From Schizochytrium sp. TIO01 (taxonomy: Eukaryota; Sar; Bigyra; Thraustochytrida; Thraustochytriidae): 64,000 bases of DNA. Every line of letters begins with the position of its first letter. Within the stretch, counting starts at the first letter, position 1. The position numbers and the translations under genes were made by a program. The stretch is taken from the NCBI GenBank assembly GCA_004764695.1, contig SMSO01000032.1, positions 1,510,501-1,574,500 of the forward strand. Direction: 5' to 3'. The notes beneath the pieces are model-generated. The model ran no database searches. It saw nothing but the letters and a program-made list of their open reading frames with translations, and was not told the origin of the DNA. Below, in pieces: positions 53,901 through 62,906 of the stretch.

Positions 53901-54866
53901 TCATTCCTCGATTAGGTTACGCTATTTGTGCTGGACCGTACATGGAAACGTATGCCCCTCTTGTCGTGGAGCTTGAACAAGCACTTGAGGCGGGTCACGT
54001 ACAACTGGATGTTCCCAACAGCCAACAAAATGCAGATATTCCGCTAGACTTGAAGACCGCAGAGGCTGATGCTGATATTATAGCTGCCCCTGCAACTGGA
54101 GTTACTAAAGAAGTCAGCGATTCTGGCCAACATTCTTCGGTTGGGACTCCCCCCACTTCAGGAACAAAAGTCCCTACTCAAAATCCTTCTTCCTTGCCAG
54201 CGTCCTAATTCAAATACTGGGAATACTGGGAGCACATCTTCATCTCAAGCAGCAACTGGTTCTTCTGGTGGAACCGGTGGAACCGGTGGAGCCTTAAGCT
54301 CAAACAATTCAAGTTCGTCCCCAGGAACAATAAATGAGAATGACTCTACACATGTACGCTCGTCTTCACATGGTAGTGCTAGCAGTAATGCTAGATCAAG
54401 ATCTAGTGGTCACGCTACAACTTCTTTAGAAAGCGTATTCAAGTCTTTGACAGACAAAATCATGGACCTGGAAATTGATCAGTCACTTTTCAAAAAGTAT
54501 CTCGAGGAAATCAACAGCAAATACGCATCGGCTATTCGTGAATTACAACAAGATCTTGAGGTCTCTGATCGTACGCATGGGGAGTTCCACGAAAAGATTC
54601 GAGATCTCAATGCAATTCTTGCTCGAATTGACGGCGAAGCAAGCGTAGCACGACAAGCGTCTGGTGTCCAGCAGGAGGAGGTCAGGCGATTGCAAGATGA
54701 TCTTCACGATCTTCGTTCACATGCGTTTGCACTTGAGTCCACTTTGGAAGATGTCATTCTTGGGTCATTCTTGGTTATAAGTGTTTTGGGTATCACCCTC
54801 ATTGCTGTATGCTTGCGATTGTACTGTTTTTCTCATAACACGGTCGTGTACCAATACATGAATTGA
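50969..54866 (+). CDS. SUN-domain ER membrane protein, SLP1/SUCO type, with a frame change near 54200
   Basis: The frame from the ATG at 50969 runs to a TAA at 54206-54208 (1079 residues). The +1 frame continues without a stop to 54866 (219 residues more). Together they give the full SLP1/SUCO (mid-SUN) layout: signal peptide (about 23-41), acidic disordered region, SUN domain at about 488-628 (NYASLDAGAIILGSNK, SPCEESKWVTIGL, FEVWGASKYPQSDW), long Ser/Thr/Asn-rich region, then a coiled coil (SVFKSLTDKIMDLEID...) and one C-terminal membrane helix (GSFLVISVLGITLIAVCLRL). Such proteins sit in the ER or nuclear envelope and protect or fold membrane proteins. The change of frame is at TCC-TAA-T. 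It may be a short intron ending at CCTTGCCAG (54200), programmed +1 frameshifting or a sequence error. Without the second part the membrane anchor is lost. Confidence 0.86.
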
Positions 54867-55657
54867 AGATCTTATTTTCTAAACGACATCTTTATATGAT
54901 CTACTGACAGTCTACACCACATTTGACTTATCTAGTAGTTCACCTTATATACATACATCTATACTCTTTTGATTTATAATGCCACAATTTGATTTCAATT
55001 GGTTTTTCGTTCATTTTTGCAGTTTAAGAAATAATCCCACGCTCTCAATCGCCTAGTGGTAGAAGTAAACCCAGTTCTTTGACCCAAGTGCAATTTAACT
55101 TCCCTAACCAGCCATTATTCCATGAGCCCCACCATTTCATGGGCTTTCATATATTCTTTCGATTATCTCCTACAAACCTACTGTCGTGTATCTAAGTGCC
55201 ATCAGTACTTAATCTTCAAAGTTGAAATCTTTTGACAAAAAACAAAAAACAGTTTTTGTTCTGGTTTTTGTCTTTCCCAAAAATGTGGAGCAAGAGTGCA
55301 TAGGTGTTGTATAGGGGAATGCGGGGAACAAATATGGCAAGGTGATTGGCCATCGAAGGATTGGTGAAAAGAAAGGGAAGGTTTTCCATTGGCCTTTAGT
55401 TGTGTTTGCTGTTCTGCGCAAGAATTAATCATTGGCGCGAGAGTTCGCGCTTGCAATTCCAAAGCGGGTCACGTCCGCTAAGGTCTTAGTTCTACAGTCA
55501 CAGCTTGCGTTGGAAAGAACGCAGAGGCTTTCGTTAGGCCCATCGCAGCCTGAGCTGCTCGCTTGAGGTTGCTCCTGCGTGGAAAAGTTGGAGTTCGTTC
55601 GATCGGACTCGACACCGAGGGAAACAACGAGTCTTTCTTTACAGATCAATCGGTGCC
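54867..55657. other. Spacer between SUN and DIS3 genes, no gene seen
   Basis: About 790 bases between two + genes, AT-rich at first and GC-richer towards the DIS3 start. It should hold the SUN gene 3' end and the DIS3 promoter. A tRNA-like TCGCCTAGTGGTAG near 55049 has no matching second half. Confidence 0.6.
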
Positions 55658-58600
55658 ATGTGGAGCTCCAGTGACGATGCCGCAGGTCGGCAGATGTACT
55701 ACAGACGCACTCGCAGAGGCCGCGTGCAGCATGTGGTCCGCGAGCGGTACCTCCGTGACGACGTGGGCTTCGGTACCCTGGCTGGTCGCGGTGATTTGCG
55801 TGATGAAGAAGCTTTAAGCGAGGTCTTGGGTGACGAGCATCGCGACTCCAAAACTGGTATGCGACAGCTGCTCGTGCTAGACACTAATGTGGTGCTTCAC
55901 CAGATGGATTTGCTCGAGGTGGAGGACTGCGCTCCGCTGCAGAATGCCGTGCTGCTCGAGACCGTTCTCTCAGAAACCAAGAAGAACAACTTGGGACTGT
56001 ACAATAGGCTAGTGCTGCTCATGCGTGACGACAAAAGATGTTTCGTGGCCTTCGCCAACGAGCACCACCGCGAGACCTTCCGTGAACAGGACCCTAACGA
56101 GACACCTAATGACTACAATGACCGCCTGATCCGCGAGGCAGCTGCCTGGTTCAAACTGCAGGTCGAGGGTGAAGGTATCGCTCGCGTGGTGCTGGTTACT
56201 AACGACCGCAAGAACCGGGACCTTGCGATTAAGGCAGGACTTCATGCTGTCACAATCCACTCTTACGTCGCATCGCTAAAGGGAAGCCACCCGAACCTTG
56301 TTGAGATGCTCGCTGGCAAGGATAACGAAGACGATAGCGCAGACGACACGGACCGCGATGGAGCAAGCACCGTGTCTGGGAGACTCTCGGGACCCCGCGA
56401 TGCCAAGTTTGCTGCACATCTCTCGGAACCTGAAATTAATCGCAGACTGAAGACCGGTGCGGTATTACAAGGTACCTTCAGAGCGAGCCCGTACGCTCGA
56501 GATGAGGCAACTGTTATGACTTACAGTGCCGACGGCCAGGCACAAAAGATTGTCATCAAGGGACACGCATACATGAATCGTGCGGTTGAAGGTGATCGAG
56601 TTGCAGTGGTTCGTCTCACCTCTCAAGAGGCAATCGAGGCAGCAAATGATGACGCAAACAGCGATGCAGGGGACGAGGCTGCAGATGCACAAGAGGGACT
56701 TGCAGACGAAGTCGCTCAGGAGCCGGGTGAGGCCAGTCTTGTGGGTACCAAGCTGCCCACAGCGAAGGAAAGCGATGGCAACTCGACAATGACGACTGTA
56801 AGAGGAAAGGTCGTGGGTATTATCAAGAGGAACTGGCGCCAGTACTGTGGATCCGTAGATGAACGTGACGCCACACGCGTGGTGAAGGGCGAGCACGTGC
56901 TCATCGTCCCTGTGGACCCGAAATTACCGAAGATTAGGATTCGCACGCGGCAGCTAGACGCTATCAAGGATAAGCGGATCATGGTCAGTATTGATGGATG
57001 GGATCGCTTCTCGACGTTCCCAGACGGCCACTTTGTGAAGGTTATGGGAGAGATTGGTGATCGCGAGACAGAAACAGCAGTCCTGCTACATGAGCATGAT
57101 ATCCCAACTCTTGAGTTCTCTCGAAAGGTGATGAAATGTCTCCCTCGTGAGGGCGCGGAATGGAAGGTCACGCCGGAGAACTCCAAGGGCCGTGTTGACT
57201 TGCGTCATTTGCCAGTCTGTAGTATCGATCCCCCCGGCTGTAAGGATATTGACGATGCTCTACACGTCCGCCGCCTTGAGAATGGCAACCTTGAGGTTGG
57301 TGTTCATATTGCTGATGTTACGCATTTTGTTCGTCATGACACTGAAATTGATAAGGAAGCTGCAAGTCGTGGTACTTCAACTTATTTGGTGGAGCGTCGT
57401 CTTGATATGTTGCCTGGGCTGCTTACAACTGATATTTGCTCACTGCGTGGTGGTGTAGATCGTTTTGCCTTTTCGGTTATCTGGGAGTTTACACCCCCCA
57501 AGGATGCTATGGATGAACCTCAGAACAAGCGCCGCAAGGTTGACAAGAAGTCTGCGACCAAAATGGATACAGATAACGACGAAGAGGATGATGGTCGTGG
57601 ACTCAAACAGATCAACGTCCGCTTTTGCAAGAGTATTATTCACTCAAAGGCTGCTCTGAGCTATGGCGAGGCTCAAGCTTGGCTCGATGACTCTAATGCT
57701 ACTGGCGACTTGCCTGACAATGTTCGGATGCTTAATCGTATTGCTCGGGTCTTGCGCCAGCGTCGCATTGATGCAGGCGCCTTGAGTCTTGCTTCCCAGG
57801 AGGTTCGTTTTAAGCTTGACAATGACTCCCATGACCCGACTGATGTGGAAATGTACCAGCAGAAGGAGGCCAACGCTCTTGTTGAAGAGTTCATGCTTTT
57901 AGCTAACATTACTGTGGCCAAGCGTATTGTTGAACGTTACCCTCGCTGCTCAATGTTGCGCCGCCATCCAAGCCCTGCAAAGGAGATGTTTGATGAGCTT
58001 CTTCAGGCCGCTAAAATTCATAATGTTGATCTAAGCGTGGACTCCTCAAAGGCTCTTGCTGATTCTTTGGATCGTGCTGTGCGTCCAGGCAAGCCATTTT
58101 TCAACAAACTCTTTCGGATTCTCACCACGCGCTGCATGATGCAAGCCGTGTACTTTATTTCTGGAGATTACGCCCCCCTTGAATACCGTCATTACGGTTT
58201 AGCATCGCCGATTTATACTCACTTCACCTCCCCCATTCGGCGGTATGCTGATGTTGTTGTACACCGTCTCTTAGCTGCTGCTGAAAATATCGACCCGCTC
58301 CCTGTGACCTACGAATCGAAGGACTCCATGAAGGAGCTTTGTGACAACCTCAACAAGCGCCACCACAATGCTCAACTTGCTGGACGTGCCTCTATCGCGC
58401 TTCATACTGTCGTGTTCTTCCGTGGACGAACCACAGAGACAACTGCTATGGTATCTCGTGTACGGGAGCGTGGTATTGTTGTTGTGGTTCCCGAGTACGG
58501 TATTGAGGGCAAAATCGCATTTGCCAAGAGCGATGCTGAGGCCAAGAAATCATTTGACTACAATCCCGATCAAATGCTCATTCGCCACAAGGCTAGCGGC

Positions 58601-58888
58601 AAGCAGGTGCAGATTTTTGATGAAGTTAAGGTCAAGCTTTGGGTGTACCGTTCTGCGGCCTATCGCGAGTCTTTGATTGTATCTCTTGTAGACCCGGCTA
58701 TTCCGTGCATTGAGCCTGAGACTTCTTCTGACAAGAACAAGAACAAGTTGATCAAATCTTCCGGCGACGATGAGGATAAGGAGATGTCTGATGTGGAGGA
58801 TGACATGAAGGCAAAGAAAAAGAAGTCTGCCCCTTCAAATAAGACCCCAAAAGCACAGTCAAAGTCCAAAAGAGCCAAGAAGAAATAA
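55658..58888 (+). CDS. DIS3: DIS3/Rrp44, catalytic RNase of the RNA exosome
   Basis: The product is 1076 residues, with an uninterrupted frame and complete domain order. A PIN endonuclease domain lies at about 70-205 (VLDTNVVLHQMDLLE, LVTNDRKNRDLAIKAGLHA, with its acidic residues). Two cold-shock domains follow (about 260-480), then the RNB 3'-5' exonuclease at about 515-870 with SIDPPGCKDIDDALHVR and HFTSPIRRYADVVVHRLL, then an S1 domain (about 940-1010). A Lys-rich tail, probably a nuclear localisation signal, ends the protein. DIS3 gives the exosome its processive exonuclease and its endonuclease activity for rRNA, snoRNA and mRNA processing and decay. The PIN domain distinguishes it from DIS3L2. 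An acidic insert near 325-375 and a Lys/Asp insert within RNB (about 625-655) look lineage-specific. Its stop lies 150 bases from that of the convergent CDK5RAP3 gene. Confidence 0.97.
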   Translation: MWSSSDDAAGRQMYYRRTRRGRVQHVVRERYLRDDVGFGTLAGRGDLRDEEALSEVLGDEHRDSKTGMRQLLVLDTNVVLHQMDLLEVEDCAPLQNAVLLETVLSETKKNNLGLYNRLVLLMRDDKRCFVAFANEHHRETFREQDPNETPNDYNDRLIREAAAWFKLQVEGEGIARVVLVTNDRKNRDLAIKAGLHAVTIHSYVASLKGSHPNLVEMLAGKDNEDDSADDTDRDGASTVSGRLSGPRDAKFAAHLSEPEINRRLKTGAVLQGTFRASPYARDEATVMTYSADGQAQKIVIKGHAYMNRAVEGDRVAVVRLTSQEAIEAANDDANSDAGDEAADAQEGLADEVAQEPGEASLVGTKLPTAKESDGNSTMTTVRGKVVGIIKRNWRQYCGSVDERDATRVVKGEHVLIVPVDPKLPKIRIRTRQLDAIKDKRIMVSIDGWDRFSTFPDGHFVKVMGEIGDRETETAVLLHEHDIPTLEFSRKVMKCLPREGAEWKVTPENSKGRVDLRHLPVCSIDPPGCKDIDDALHVRRLENGNLEVGVHIADVTHFVRHDTEIDKEAASRGTSTYLVERRLDMLPGLLTTDICSLRGGVDRFAFSVIWEFTPPKDAMDEPQNKRRKVDKKSATKMDTDNDEEDDGRGLKQINVRFCKSIIHSKAALSYGEAQAWLDDSNATGDLPDNVRMLNRIARVLRQRRIDAGALSLASQEVRFKLDNDSHDPTDVEMYQQKEANALVEEFMLLANITVAKRIVERYPRCSMLRRHPSPAKEMFDELLQAAKIHNVDLSVDSSKALADSLDRAVRPGKPFFNKLFRILTTRCMMQAVYFISGDYAPLEYRHYGLASPIYTHFTSPIRRYADVVVHRLLAAAENIDPLPVTYESKDSMKELCDNLNKRHHNAQLAGRASIALHTVVFFRGRTTETTAMVSRVRERGIVVVVPEYGIEGKIAFAKSDAEAKKSFDYNPDQMLIRHKASGKQVQIFDEVKVKLWVYRSAAYRESLIVSLVDPAIPCIEPETSSDKNKNKLIKSSGDDEDKEMSDVEDDMKAKKKKSAPSNKTPKAQSKSKRAKKK

Positions 58889-59038
58889 ACACCAGTAACG
58901 AAACGTAATAAACAAAATCTAATGATCTTGATAATGGCTAAATGTTTATTCCAGCTATATAATGATTTTTTCTGATACATTCAAAATGGACCATTGAAAT
59001 TATAATTGAGCAGAGAATTAAAATGTACAACTTGTTTT

Positions 59039-60724
59039 TTATAAAAATTTTGCAATACCAGTGACCTCGAATCGTCGCCCAGCAAATGATTCCTGCATAG
59101 CAGATTCCAAGTCGCGTTTTAAAATCTTGACACGGTTTTCTAGAGCAATACGCTTCGGCACAAGGCGTTTCTTTTCGGCTTGTAGTTGGTCAACTCTAGT
59201 GTTCCACTTACGCAATGTATCTCTTGCTTTGTCTTCAAGACCTCTTTGATATTCAAGGTCAAGAACCATACGCTGAAATCGTGGGCCTCCCTTGTCCACA
59301 ATTGTAAGTTCGATGAGCTCCTTGTCTTCAAGTGATGCTTGAACACCCGATACGGCTTCTAAAAAGCTCTCAATATCTTCACGTGATCGAATTGCAACTG
59401 CACTATTATTTAACCAAGCTGTTGCAGCACTCCCGTTGTGGGATGATGTAGCAGAACTCTCAAGTTGACGTTGTCGCAAGAAAGCTTTCAGAAGATATAA
59501 ATCTCTCAGCACAGCGTCTCGGACGACAGCAGAGAACAATAAGCTTGATTCCACTGCATCTACTTCCTTCAGAGTTACTGCGTCCTTCGCAATCTCGGAA
59601 TCACTTGCTGTGCTTGATTGAGAAGGTTCAAAATCTAAATCTATATCCCAGTCGATCTCATCATTTGACCCTGTGGATCCCTGGTCTCCACTACTTTCCA
59701 CAGGACTTGATGTAGAAGCGCGTACTACCTGCATTGAAGCTTGCAGCAAGGTGTATTGATTGCAATACATTTGGTCAGAAAGTAAATCTTGCTGCGCTTC
59801 TGGTCTCTGCTGCTCCTTCAACTCTGACAAACTATGGGGAACGTTAAAGCTTTGCGCGCGTACGTCACATATATTGTTTAACACCTTTCGCCTAACGCTC
59901 ACATCCATGTCACTCGAATGTGATTCGCGCACGAAATCGTCGAAATAGTCAATAGTAGCTGTTAGGGCAGGTTGTTGCAATAGCTCCCATATTGCTTGAA
60001 GTTTTTTGGGAAGGCCTGACTCAGCATGTATTTGAAGCTCTGATGCAATCGCAACTCCAAGAATACCAAGTTCTTTACACCTTTTTTGAAATTCTCGGTG
60101 GTGAGTTGTGATAGTTTTCTCTGCTGAGCATGCCTTCTTTCGCGCTGCTGTAAGTTCTCGATCAACTTTAGCAAGATGACTCAACACAAAGGAGAGGTCG
60201 AATTGGACATGTCTTTCCAACAGTCTAGCAGCCTGCACAAGATGCATTTTCTCTACTTGAAACGCGTTGAGCACTTGCCGCAAATTTTCTGAGTCTCCGT
60301 CCACGTAGTAAAGTTCCCCAAAAAACTTGTACCGTGCTTGTTGAGCTCTGCGGTCCTCAGGAAGTTTCGCTAGAACGGCCTGAAGCCCTCGTTGCAAGTC
60401 AAAGAAGGTAATCTCGGTGGTCACTTCAAGGGCGCAAAGAGCCTCAACATCTTCTCGCGCAGTTTTTGCTTCTTCCCTAGCTTCAAGACTCAACTTCTTC
60501 AGCGTATTAGTTGTTTCATTGTGCAGAGCATCGATTTTTTTGCGGCAAGCAGGTGCTTCTACATCGACGATGCCGCCATTTCGCAGTAGTTCTTCCACAC
60601 GGTCAACACGCACACGTACTGGTGGGAGTGAAGCAGGGTCCTCGATTTCTATAGAGCCTGAAACAAGACCCAATCTCCGAGCTGCCATAGTAGCAGCGTC
60701 CACGAGAGTCGCCATGACGCCCAT
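59039..60724 (-). CDS. CDK5RAP3: CDK5RAP3/C53-like UFMylation adaptor
   Basis: The product is 561 residues from the ATG at 60724; open frame upstream has no ATG. Most of it is coiled coil and helix in two blocks (about 40-300 and 385-545), flanking a disordered acidic middle. That middle holds EIDWDIDLDFE near residue 355, matching the IDWG-type shuffled ATG8/UFM1-interacting motifs of CDK5RAP3. The C terminus SFAGRRFEVTGIAKFL matches the family ending (YSGRPVNLMGTSL in human). The length fits the family (about 506 in human). CDK5RAP3 works with UFL1 and DDRGK1 as the UFM1 ligase on ER-bound ribosomes and as an ER-phagy receptor. Its presence predicts a UFM1 pathway in this organism. It converges with DIS3. 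Family identification is by recognition of the ends and the motif; overall similarity is expected to be low. Confidence 0.88.
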   Translation of the reverse strand: MGVMATLVDAATMAARRLGLVSGSIEIEDPASLPPVRVRVDRVEELLRNGGIVDVEAPACRKKIDALHNETTNTLKKLSLEAREEAKTAREDVEALCALEVTTEITFFDLQRGLQAVLAKLPEDRRAQQARYKFFGELYYVDGDSENLRQVLNAFQVEKMHLVQAARLLERHVQFDLSFVLSHLAKVDRELTAARKKACSAEKTITTHHREFQKRCKELGILGVAIASELQIHAESGLPKKLQAIWELLQQPALTATIDYFDDFVRESHSSDMDVSVRRKVLNNICDVRAQSFNVPHSLSELKEQQRPEAQQDLLSDQMYCNQYTLLQASMQVVRASTSSPVESSGDQGSTGSNDEIDWDIDLDFEPSQSSTASDSEIAKDAVTLKEVDAVESSLLFSAVVRDAVLRDLYLLKAFLRQRQLESSATSSHNGSAATAWLNNSAVAIRSREDIESFLEAVSGVQASLEDKELIELTIVDKGGPRFQRMVLDLEYQRGLEDKARDTLRKWNTRVDQLQAEKKRLVPKRIALENRVKILKRDLESAMQESFAGRRFEVTGIAKFL

Positions 60725-61213
60725 GCTATCCCCAGACGTTTGATTTTGCAAATATTTTGTTTTGACACTGATAGTTTTTTAATTATGATAGATGTGAGTG
60801 ATATCATGACATATTGGGGGCGTCAGAGGAAGTATAAAATAGATATTTCTGAAATGCAGAGCTCCATACGTCAAGATTTCGCGAAAATAATTACACCTTG
60901 ATCTGAAGATGGTTCACTGTTGACTATTCATGGTATTCGCAAGGTCTTGATGCCTCGTACATTTCGGAAATTTTAGATGTGGGATGCTATTGACCTCTGT
61001 ATTCACACTCATGGCCAGACTAAGGTTGATTCTTCTGTACTTGAATTTTTTGAGTCTATGGAGATCTTATTCGAGTAACCCTGTTGATAAAAAGACGCCT
61101 TATTCAACATTTGGCCCAGAAAAACTTTGCGCCCTTACTTGGTGAGATACCTTTTACAAAATAAAATAAAATATGAGAATTGCTTTGAATGTGGCTGAGC
61201 TTGAGGTCTCATA
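60725..61213. other. Spacer between CDK5RAP3 and ankyrin genes, no gene seen
   Basis: About 490 bases, AT-rich, between two - genes; it should hold the ankyrin gene 3' end and the CDK5RAP3 promoter. Confidence 0.6.
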
Positions 61214-62143
61214 TTAGACTTGTGCAGAATACATAAAGAACGACGCTGACCGCAACTTTGAGACCGCATTAGCATGGCCATTCCGCTGTGCAAGCTGAAT
61301 TGCCGAACATCCTTGGTTAGTTTCTGTTGATGTAATCAAATGACGCAACTCTTTTGCTTTCAATTTCTTGCAGGCATGTTCAATGAGGACTTCCAACAAC
61401 TCAACATTTCCTGTTTCAGCTGGAGTGTGCAATACGTTGTGTCTTGTGTAGGCGATTTCTGCGCAGATATCCGCTCCATGATTAAGCAATAACCGTGCCA
61501 TAGCTGCATCCTTAGTTAGCAAGAGTGAAGTGCGACCATCACGGTCGCTAGCATTAATGTCAGCACCAGCAAGGATCAAGTACTTTGCGCAAAGCAACTG
61601 CGAATTTCGGGCAGCGCCCATCAGGGCTGTCCACCCGCGATTATCATGAAGGTTAATGTGCTCAAGTTTTGAGGCACGCCCTGTCAGTAGTAATTTACAT
61701 AATTTAGAATGCCCTGACCGTGCTGCCAGCATAAGACAGCTGCTTCCACGCGCATCCACCTTGCATGGATCGAGACCACGAGACACAAGTAGTCGTACTG
61801 CGTCTGCGTGACCACATTTGCAGGCCCAGTGCAAGGCTGATCGACCATCATGAGGGTCTGCAATGGCTCGTACATCGCAGCCTAGTTCTATCAGCTGTGA
61901 GATAGTAGCTGTTGCGCCAGTTTGCGAAGCAAGCGCCAACGGTTTCGCAAGGCCCGAGCTCCCTCCACGTCCTTGCCCTGCCCCTTCCTTCCGAATTAGG
62001 TTCTTTGCAAGGTTATACCAATTGTGCTTACATGCCTCTTCAAGATCCCTCTCTATGTCAGCTCGTCTTCTTGCAACGCGTTGCTGCCGTGGAGGAGGTT
62101 TTATAGAGGCTGTTTTTGTAATTGGACTTTTGAGGCTAGCCAT
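61214..62143 (-). CDS. Ankyrin-repeat protein
   Basis: The product is 309 residues from the ATG at 62143. A basic N terminus (residues 1-40) precedes about six ankyrin repeats covering about residues 60-300. Clear units are DGRSALHWACKCGHADAVRL, SCLMLAARSGHSKLCKLLL, GWTALMGAARNSQLLCAKYL and DGRTSLLLTKDAAMARLLL; the last two units are less regular. Ankyrin stacks bind other proteins and no catalytic domain is attached, so the role cannot be told. The frame is intact and ends in YSAQV. It is divergent from the EF-hand gene, with about 760 bases between the two start codons. Confidence 0.85.
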   Translation of the reverse strand: MASLKSPITKTASIKPPPRQQRVARRRADIERDLEEACKHNWYNLAKNLIRKEGAGQGRGGSSGLAKPLALASQTGATATISQLIELGCDVRAIADPHDGRSALHWACKCGHADAVRLLVSRGLDPCKVDARGSSCLMLAARSGHSKLCKLLLTGRASKLEHINLHDNRGWTALMGAARNSQLLCAKYLILAGADINASDRDGRTSLLLTKDAAMARLLLNHGADICAEIAYTRHNVLHTPAETGNVELLEVLIEHACKKLKAKELRHLITSTETNQGCSAIQLAQRNGHANAVSKLRSASFFMYSAQV

Positions 62144-62906
62144 ATTGCTTACTTTCAAGAGGCCGTAGCCTAACTAGCGTTGCAAAAAGGCCTCTCGCAA
62201 AGGCTACAAGAAGAAGCTTTGAGCTTAGTGTCCACGGATTTCCTGGTTATGGGCTGCTCTTTGGATTCGCAGAACCAAGGTATGCTGCTGCCACTTGCGG
62301 GGTGGTCTGATGAGACCGTTAATGTCATATGTCCGTTGAACCTTTTGGTAAAGAAGCTTCGACTTTTTTTGCTGTTTCAGACTTGCATGATACAAAACTT
62401 TAAAGTCTAATCATGATACAGAGAGAATTCAACTAATTCACAATTGCAGGTATTCAGCCCGACCTTGGTTTTCAAACACCTGCGCGCTTGTACCTGTATT
62501 ATTCATCACTGGCATCGAGAAAAGAACTTTCAAGTGCAACGTTCTCGTCAGAGATTTTTCTCTTCAAGAGAGGTGTGTGCTGCATTAGTGAAAACATATT
62601 ACCTTGTCTTGTACTGTTAATAGAGGGAAACGCTCGCAACTAAGAATAGTTGAACAAACAAGCACCACTTGCGTACCTGAATCGAGGAGACCGGTAGACT
62701 CAAATTGAATACGTTCATTCTAGCGTCGACTATAATTTTAAATAGAGAAGGGCATCAACAGACGTGGACTGAATTTGGCATTCGGACGACATCAAACAAG
62801 TAATCGTAGTTGCCTCTTCTAAGGTTTCTTTGCTCCACACCGACAGCACCTTGCCAACTTTTGTTTAGAGGGAGTTCGAATTGTTCTGTGCTTGAAGGAC
62901 AAGAAG
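62144..62906. other. Divergent promoter spacer (ankyrin / EF-hand), no gene seen
   Basis: About 760 bases between two divergent start codons. Open frames here start at non-ATG codons and show no domain. The final 100 bases before the EF-hand ATG are in the 5' leader. Confidence 0.6.

Noticed and set aside
54140-54200. Calling a definite 61-base intron in the SUN gene
   Set aside because: The acceptor is good, but the GTTGGG donor is weak and unlike those used nearby. It is kept only as an alternative to frameshifting or a sequence error.
55049-55090. tRNA A-box-like TCGCCTAGTGGTAG
   Set aside because: No T-loop sequence or acceptor stem follows at the right distance.
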